Assembly: GCA_019649035.1 (NCBI GenBank)
Contig: BMAT01013903.1
Coordinates: 80,595-104,705, forward strand
From: Elysia marginata
Lineage: Eukaryota; Mollusca; Gastropoda; Plakobranchidae
Length of the DNA: 24,111 bases
Direction: 5' to 3'
In this document: in pieces, positions 18,201-24,111 of the stretch
Position numbering within the stretch: position 1 is the stretch's first letter
Layout of the letters: each line of letters starts with the position of its first letter
The notes under the pieces: generated by a model
Told to the model about the DNA's origin: nothing
The model's input: the letters and a program-made list of their open reading frames with translations, nothing else
Databases searched by the model: none
Made by a program: the position numbers and the translations under genes

Positions 18201-21200
18201 AATTAACAAGGTTGATTCCGTGAAAATTGACTATTCATAGCTCGTAAAAGAAGTGATTTTTTAAATTTTTTAATATATCGCCAGATTTTTTAGTTATTTA
18301 ACAAAAACTTGGGACAAATCCCTGAATGAAGTTGACGTGAATGTCTGTGTACAAGAATCAAGTGTTTGCAGATTTCCTCCCTCAGATTTTTCCTGCCTTC
18401 AGTCAAGAACCTCATTTTTAATATGTAGTTCACATGAGGAATGTTAATTTCAAACACTTGCTATTATTAACATCAGAAAAAAACCAAAACTATTTCTTCA
18501 AAACATCCTTTCCCTTTTTTTCTCTTTGTGTAACTTAAATTTTATAGATCCCTTCTCATTACAAAACAGATAACTTTTAGTCTTTCAATCTAGGCTTTGA
18601 GCCAAGTGCCCTGGAGCCAGTGCCAAAGAATACATTATAAAAATGTTAAATCTATAGGAAAATTTATTCTTCTTTCTCTCTATATTTTAGATCGAAAGAA
18701 TGTCGAATATCTTTTACAAAATGTTAGTGTTTTAATGCAGCTTAACATTTTGAAACTCAGAAGTATGCATTGTTTAAAAATATCAACACTTGGAATATGA
18801 AGATGGTAAAATCCAACTGATTTGTACTGACTCTGAGGTAAATGATACATGATTTTATTATGTGGTGTGTCTCTTTTAATTTTATTTCATCCAATTTGTC
18901 TGCCCAGTGTCGACGCAGGAAAGCGACTGTCCCATGTTCCGTACCTCCTGCTCGGCAACCAGTCGAAGCTGCAACCTGGGCTCAAGTCTTTTCCATCAGT
19001 TTCATCGCTCCCTAGGTCCTCCTCCACAGCTTCGTCATCGGCTTCACTAGAAGATGTCGCTGTCCCTATGGTAACAGCATCCTCTCATCAACATTTGGCT
19101 TCTACTACTGCTGAAAAGGACAGTTTAGATGATAAAGAAAAATTCTGCGCTGGGGCCTATTCAGATACTCCAGCACAAGTGAAAGCTCAAATTCATGAGG
19201 AAATTGATTACTTACACAATAACGGCAAAAAAAATCTTACAAACGCCATGGGTGTTTTTAATTGTATAACGGAAACCATTGATGAAGATCATGCTCCAGC
19301 CACTAAGTTTTCCAACCTGAAGGAAAAACAGAATTTGCAAACCAGTACTCTGGACAATGCTTTGTCTAAGACTGTAGAGCCTGTTTATGGTACTGCTCAT
19401 CATGCAGTCGAAAAAGATGATGAAAATGACAGCGAACCCGAAGATGACATTGTGTACAATTCTGATGGTGATGATAATGAGATTGTCTATAACTCGGAAG
19501 ATGACACTACGAGCGCCTCGAGACTCGATACCAAACTCGGTAGCGGTGCAAAAACTTCCAGCCATCCATTCAAACGTTCAAGAGTCTACAGTCTGAGGAA
19601 AAGGAAAATATCAAAATCTGGAAGTTTCGATTCTACAAAATCTGACGCCTCATCTTGTGATGGGTTTTCTGACTGTTTCCCAGCAGAGCAGACATCCTCA
19701 AGTCAAGCAAAGTCAAATGTTAATTCCCCATTGATGAAAAGTGGTTTCCCATCCCTCAAAAACAAGTTTGTCAAAATGGAATCTACCAAAGCTCACATAC
19801 CATCACCTGTATTGCGACCTATTGCTGGATCGCTGACAGCAAAACATTATGACCTGTCCTCAGATAGTAGTGAGAAATGTCCAGATCATACAACATTTGT
19901 TAGCAATTCAGTAAAGGCAGCTGGAATTTTAAAACATGTTTCTTCGGTAGATTTCAAATCTCACAATGATGCGGCAAACATTTCTCCAATAAAAAGTTGT
20001 TCAGGTGAAATGCCTACCCCTGAGAGGAACTTTCGGCCAGAATCCTCAGTTTTCAATAGCACGCCAAAAGATAGAACAGAGTGCAGGCCAGTGTTGAATG
20101 TACAGAAATATGGTGTAAAACCGTTACCAGATGTTTCATCAAAGTATGACCTGGAATTACTATCAGACCGAAGCCCAGAGAAATCTACAGCCCAACAATC
20201 TTCAAGTATTGGATCAAAAACTTTAACCAAATTAGAATCCTTCTCAAGTGCAAAGAAATCTAGCAATGAACCATCATTAAATTTTTCATCGAAACAGGTT
20301 CCCACACCACCATTAGTCTCAAATCCTGAAAAATCTACAGCCCACCAGCCATCAGATGTTCCATCAAAAGATGAAACCAAATCAGCATCTGCTCAAAGTC
20401 CTGGGAAAACTACAGCCCAAGGGTCATCTTCATTGTCGTCATGGTCACACCAAAAGCCACCAGGAGCGATAGCTAGAGCTGGAGACAAAGGATTCCTGGA
20501 AGAATTCTACTCTAACTCCCGCCTCCATCACCTATCCACATGGGGTGCTGAGTTTAAAGCCTATGTGTCTGAGATACAGCGTGCAGGGGCCTTGTCATTT
20601 CCTGGCCGGGAGAAACTTCGGCAGGCTCACGTTGAAACCATGACCAGGATGGGCCTCTCGGAGACCCTGGAGTCTGCTCGGCATGCCAGGCCTGGTCGCG
20701 TCATTATGCACATTGACATGGACTGCTTTTTTGTGTCTGTCGGACTTCTCAGCCGTTCAGATTTAATAGGTAAATGCAAATTTATGCATTAACTCTTTGG
20801 TATATATATACTTTTTATGAAAGCAATGTTTTAAGCCAAAAGTTTATAATTACAAATCCTCACAAAGAGCGTAGTTATTACATGCTGTGCATAAAAATAC
20901 ATTAAAAATTTTTAAAAGTGCACAACATTTTATACAAAGTAACTGCTCTTGAAAAAAAATTTTTTGGTTGCTTTTATATCCTTCATGCAACAGCTTTGGA
21001 GGATGAGTACAGATATCTTTTTTTTAAAGCTGGAAATAATAATTTAACTTTCTATGCACCTAAAAAATCTCAAGATCTATATGGGTGCTTGTTTGATTAT
21101 TGCATAAACTAATGGCAAGAAAGTAATTTGTGAGGTAACCTGATTCAATCAAGTCCACAATTTTTTTTTGCATCAAATTGCGACCATTTTTAAAATTACT

Positions 21201-23728
21201 TGTGATGCTCTTTTTAAAGAGGTTTCATACAACATGATTCTACTTTCTCTGGTTTTTCTATATCTGAAGATCTTTGACTTGAAAGCAAAGAGAACTGTTG
21301 TACAACAGTATTTTTTTTATATTTTATCTTAAAGGGCTCAAACTGAGTCTGAGTGACTTATGCCTTGTGCACCCTTGAATTGAATGAACGATTTCAAAGA
21401 TAAAAATTAGTAGTACAGAGAAGAAGGCTTGAAGTGGAATTGCCTGCCTTTTGTATGATTTGAACCCTCGATTTATATTAGTTTTGGTACCCACCGCCTT
21501 GCCACCGAGAGAAAAATACTGTACCCTCGTTGCCTCAAAATTTTGTTTCCTCATTTTCCTCAGGCAAGCCTGTCGCAGTGACCCACTCTAAAGGTCAGGG
21601 CGGCAAGTCAAACCCTGCGTCAGACCTGGCATGGGAGCAAGCAGAGTGGAGAAAACTGAAGGATGGAAAGTTGAAGGGAGAGAAGCATGCCAAAAATACC
21701 GGCACTTTGGATGATGATGATGGTGGAGGTAGGATGCTGGGTTTATTGTTTCCTGCTTTTACTTTCAACTGTAATCAACTAGCAGATTTTTTACAAGTAA
21801 CACTATTGGTTTTACCTGCCTTTAAAAATAAGTGATTGTGTGAAGCTTATTCTGAAAAGAAAGCCCATCTTCTTATCTTTTCTTTGTTATTTTTAGTAAA
21901 TGAAATCTACAGAAGGGCTCTTATCATGAGAAACATTTAGTTACAGCTCATCTGCTTATGCAAGGGAACCAGTGCTTGATTTCAACCCCCAAGTTTTCAT
22001 AGTTTTCATCAGCTCAGTTTAAAAAAGTTACATGCTAAGCATCAATGTATTGAAATTGGTCTTTCTCAGACTTCTAAAATAATGAAACTGCTAGTGAGTG
22101 CTAGTGGTAATGATTTTAAAAGTTATGTACAAAAAAGAAAGAATTGTAATTTTTTTTCCATCTGTGTAGGCTATAAATTTTCCATTAACAAGCCCAACTT
22201 TTACAAATTATGCTTTTTTTGTTTAACCTTAGTGAATAAATATGGTTTAAATGTAAATTTTAAATGGCTTTAAAATTAGTCATTTAACATTCTTTGTATG
22301 TAGGTGTTGTGAATTCACTATAAAAAAAAAACGACAGCTTACAGATATGAGGTTTGTCACCCAGTGAAAATTTATAAATGTTGAAAGCATGATTATGTAG
22401 TGTGCTTTATGTTTTCATAAATATTATATTATATATTATCATTCACTTTTAGTCATCTTAAAGTTGATACCGTTTGTTTTTCCAATGTAACAGAAGCTGA
22501 TAACCGTCAAAAGGAAGGCTATGATTTCCTAGTACCCAAAGGATCTACAGGAGCACAGACCTTTCACTCCATGGCCGAGATTGCTTCATGCAGTTACGAA
22601 GCTCGGAAAGTAAATGAAATCAGTTTATGTTTATCTTATATGTTGCTATGTGTTTGACAAGTCGGTTTGAATCAAGTAAAATTTAATCAGTCAATCTGTG
22701 CAATTAAACTTTGGTATTATAGTCATCATTGTTATTGTTATTATTATAATTATTGCTGTTTTCAAGCCAAATTGGCCCTTCTATGAACGGTGAAAATGAA
22801 CTGTGATGAGACCAGCTGATAGTTATGCCTCTACTCTAGAACTCTTGCTCAGAGGTCCTAAGAGAAAAAAAGAACAAACCTAAATGAGGTTTTTGTTACA
22901 AACCTTGTCAAACTGTTGATAGCTTAAAACTGCTGAGACAGAGGTTTACTTGTACTTTAAGATCTCTCTGTAGATTATTTGTAAATCATATCTATATCTA
23001 GATATACCTTCAGTTTTTATGTATGTGCGTAAGTTGGTCCACAGTTTCCTTATCTTTATTATTTTTGCGTTTCCAAATTTTGCAAATTTTGAGCGTAAGA
23101 TTTTAGGCCCTGTTTTGTCAAAATTTGAACATAAAAGCTTTGGTAAACGAAAATTCACTTTTATGCCCTAGCATGAGAGTTCCCAAGCAATCTTATTCTT
23201 TTGCTAGTGCATCCTTCCAAAAGACAGTGCGAAAAACACTTGCTTTGTTGAACATTCCATCTGACTTAAACAATTGCAAGCTTGACATTGATTCACATTT
23301 TGAAATTTGACAAAGGAGATCTCCTAAGCCTCAGATGAAGTTAAAAATATGCCAGTGTACATTTTTTTAGAGGCTGACGTCTCAAAAACATATCTCTATT
23401 TAAAGATCTGGGTTGTCTTTCATCCAAGTAGAAGATACTGACAGTTTGGACCTTAGCTCCAGTATCATAAAATTGTTATTATCATTATCATTTTGAAAAA
23501 TGCCATTATATTATTCTCTGTCATGAGAAATTTTGTAGTTATGAGTTGTCCTCATGATTTTAAAAAATCCTGCTAACATCAGCAATTACGTTAATCAATG
23601 CAGGCTGGTGTGAAGAATGGAATGTTCATGGGCAGGGCTCTGTCGCTGTGTCCAGATCTTCATACCATCCCATACAACTTTGCAGAGTACAATAGGATAT
23701 CAAAGATTCTCTACGATCTTGTTGCCAG
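15109..23728 (+). CDS. REV1: DNA repair protein REV1 (Y-family deoxycytidyl transferase), N-terminal 890 codons, 3' partial
   Basis: Coding exons 15109-15228, 16185-16299, 17870-18038, 18908-20769, 21564-21728, 22494-22609 and 23604-23728 (2672 nt) keep frame across GT-AG junctions and run on past the window. Seen: a basic N-terminus ending DDDGWGGF, a BRCT domain (about 54-140), a Ser-rich linker (about 150-660) with a bipartite basic NLS-like stretch (357-368), FYSNSRLHHLS with Arg673/Leu674, palm motif MHIDMDCFFVSVG with Asp738 and Asp740, a charged palm insertion (about 770-815), and EIASCSYEARK then GVKNGMF. Known: REV1 inserts dCMP opposite template G or abasic sites using an Arg that pairs with dCTP and a Leu that flips the template base, and it scaffolds other translesion polymerases. 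Both residues are kept. The SCDE catalytic motif, thumb, little finger, ubiquitin-binding motifs and C-terminal domain lie outside. The linker is clearly longer than in human REV1. Confidence 0.95.
15229..16184 (+). other. REV1 intron 1
   Basis: A 956-base AT-rich intron. It contains CTCCACTGCTAATTTCATA (15763-15781), identical to a 19-base word in SDR intron 5, with looser similarity around it. Confidence 0.8.
16185..16299 (+). CDS. REV1: REV1 coding exon 2 (start of BRCT)
   Basis: Starts after TTTACCAG and reads NYMDAKKSKLNDQFD, then SAIFTGVYIYVNGYT, the conserved entry to the REV1 BRCT fold. Ends with one base of a split Arg79 codon; donor GTGAGT at 16300. Confidence 0.93.
16300..17869 (+). 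other. REV1 intron 2
   Basis: A 1570-base intron. An open frame at 17226-17471 shows no recognisable domain. At 17504-17565 CTGACGAAGGGC, a GACGAA/TTCGTC inverted pair and GCTGAAATAT recall the fragment at 449-472 and may belong to the same repeat family. Confidence 0.75.
17870..18038 (+). CDS. REV1: REV1 coding exon 3 (BRCT core)
   Basis: Starts after CAATCAG. Encodes ELRRIMQRHGGRYETY, THIIASNLPNSK and IVKPAWITDS, including the GG turn and the invariant Trp of BRCT domains. Ends with AG of the split Ser135; donor GTTGGC at 18039 is weak but is the only one that keeps frame. Confidence 0.93.
18039..18907 (+). other. REV1 intron 3
   Basis: An 869-base intron without recognisable elements. 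Its last 60 bases are open in frame with exon 4 and encode a signal-peptide-like hydrophobic run, which is only the translated polypyrimidine tract. Confidence 0.85.
18908..20769 (+). CDS. REV1: REV1 large coding exon 4 (linker, N-digit, first palm motif)
   Basis: This 1862-nt exon starts after TGCCCAG with VDAGKRLSHVPYLL, the end of the BRCT helix. It carries the Ser/Thr/Lys-rich linker with a duplicated IVYNS acidic motif (residues 316-331), the basic NLS-like stretch (357-368) and SPEKSTAQ-type repeats (543-643). It ends with the N-terminal catalytic elements: SRLHHLS (672-678), SFPGREKL and MHIDMDCFFVSVG. One base of split Gly756 closes it; donor GTAAAT at 20770. Confidence 0.93.
20770..21563 (+). 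other. REV1 intron 4
   Basis: A 794-base intron carrying the probable antisense SINE-like element at 21305-21522. The frame at 20918-21112 shows no domain. Confidence 0.85.
21305..21522 (-). mobile_element. Probable antisense tRNA-derived SINE-like element, with inverted flanks
   Basis: On the minus strand a box A-like TGGCAAGGCGG (21494-21504) and box B-like GGTTCAAATCA (21456-21466) are 38 bases apart, giving a degraded tRNA-like head. The segment is bounded by ACAGTATTTTT (21305-21315) and its exact reverse complement (21512-21522). Direct repeats were not found. It could be a SINE remnant, a MITE with tRNA-like sequence, or a SINE next to chance A/T-rich repeats. Confidence 0.45.
21564..21728 (+). 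CDS. REV1: REV1 coding exon 5 (palm, insertion)
   Basis: Starts after TTCCTCAG. Encodes GKPVAVTHSKGQGG, the strand after the first metal motif, then a charged low-complexity insertion (EWRKLKDGKLKGEK and an acidic DDDD run). Family members carry a palm insertion at this place. Donor GTAGGA at 21729. Confidence 0.92.
21729..22493 (+). other. REV1 intron 5
   Basis: A 765-base AT-rich intron with an A-run near 22322 and a TATATTATATATTA patch near 22424. No element identified. Confidence 0.8.
22494..22609 (+). CDS. REV1: REV1 coding exon 6 (EIASCSYEAR motif)
   Basis: Starts after TGTAACAG. Encodes the end of the insertion (YDFLVPKGS) and HSMAEIASCSYEARK, one of the most conserved REV1 blocks, next to the incoming nucleotide in Y-family polymerases. 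Phase 0 end; donor GTAAAT at 22610. Confidence 0.92.
22610..23603 (+). other. REV1 intron 6
   Basis: A 994-base intron with short TTATTG/TTATTA tracts near 22730-22756. The minus-strand frame at 22946-23158 has no recognisable domain. Confidence 0.8.
23604..23728 (+). CDS. REV1: REV1 coding exon 7 (residues 850-890)
   Basis: Starts after CAATGCAG. Encodes AGVKNGMFMGRALSLCPDL and YNFAEYNRISKILYDLVA, the finger segment of the polymerase. Ends with AG of a split codon, expected to be Ser by family alignment; donor GTTTGC at 23729. The next exon, which should carry the catalytic Asp-Glu pair, is beyond the window. Confidence 0.92.
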
Positions 23729-24111
23729 GTTTGCTTTAATCTCTAAACATTTAAATTATTTCATTGTGTTTAACATTGAATAGCTATACCTTTTTTTAAA
23801 ATGTAAGTAAATTATTTTTAAAAATGCAAAGTAAGTGTTATCATAAAGTAAATTGTAAAAAATTGAACTTTTCTCACAGCAAAGCTGTAATATAAAAGCA
23901 ACAAAAACCTGTTACCTTGACTGTATTCTTTAAACTTATTTATCTTGCCAGTGTTCCAAATGTTTCAGATTTTGGAAAATCTCTTAAAAACACTTTTTGA
24001 ACATATTTTTTTCCTCTTTTCCCCATTATTCTAAATCAGTAGAAGTTGTTATGTCAAATTATCTAAAATACAGTCGGACCCGCTTAATCGGGAAATTTCG
24101 GGAGAAGGCAT
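23729..24111 (+). other. REV1 intron 7, 5' part
   Basis: Begins with donor GTTTGC and stays AT-rich to the window edge, where a CAGT-type transposon terminus starts at 24071. Confidence 0.75.
24071..24111. mobile_element. Left terminus of a third pogo/Tigger-like element, cut by the window edge
   Basis: After TA (24069-24070) the sequence CAGTCGGACCCGCTTAATCG begins, close in design to the ends at 8701 (CAGTCGAACCCC) and 13926 (CAGTGGAATCC). The other end is outside, so length and coding content are unknown. Confidence 0.55.

Noticed and set aside
18849..18907. Signal-peptide-like N-terminus in front of the large REV1 exon
   Set aside because: The hydrophobic residues come from the intronic polypyrimidine tract. 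The acceptor at 18907 joins in frame to the BRCT exon, and REV1 is nuclear.
19961..20380. 139-codon minus-strand frame opposite the REV1 linker
   Set aside because: It is a shadow of the REV1 coding strand; its repeated WAVDFSG words mirror the SPEKSTAQ repeats.

Overview
The window is AT-rich, intron-rich nuclear DNA from an animal. It holds two multi-exon protein-coding genes on the + strand with GT-AG introns, joined by about 8 kb of repeat-bearing intergenic DNA. The repeats suggest a mollusc, probably a gastropod: a tRNA-derived SINE ending in a GACGTTAAA plus CAAACAACCAACCA-type tail, pogo-like elements with CAGT termini, AGATCT-rich tracts, and long GA and TTC microsatellites. This lineage call is inference from general familiarity; the sequence itself only proves a eukaryote.

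Layout. 1-1244: upstream DNA with a compound microsatellite and a possible retroelement remnant. 1245-7101: a complete seven-exon short-chain dehydrogenase/reductase of the SDR16C type (RDH10 / DHRS3 / HSD17B11 / epidermal retinol dehydrogenase 2 group), 316 aa, with membrane-anchor-like ends. 7102-15058: non-coding DNA carrying its 3' UTR, two pogo-like MITEs (8701-8847 and 13926-14100), an internally repetitive AT-rich block (about 9680-10150), a local 190-bp tandem duplication (12511 to about 13210) and a full-length SINE with a 10-bp target-site duplication inserted into the second duplicate. 15059-24111: the first seven coding exons of REV1, the Y-family translesion polymerase. They encode the BRCT domain, a long disordered linker, the N-terminal Arg-Leu element that handles dCTP and template G, and the first part of the polymerase palm. 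The gene runs off the right edge, and the exon with the second catalytic motif lies outside. A third pogo-like terminus begins 41 bases before the window ends.

The two genes are unrelated in job. One is a membrane-associated NAD(P)-dependent oxidoreductase, probably acting on retinoids, steroids or other lipids. The other is a nuclear DNA damage tolerance polymerase and scaffold. Nothing indicates joint regulation, and their adjacency is ordinary gene order. I found no undescribed gene system. The unusual signals are in the repeats (a SINE caught inside one half of a tandem duplication, a family of CAGT-ended MITEs, hammerhead-like fragments) and in the lineage-specific REV1 linker, which contains duplicated peptide motifs.
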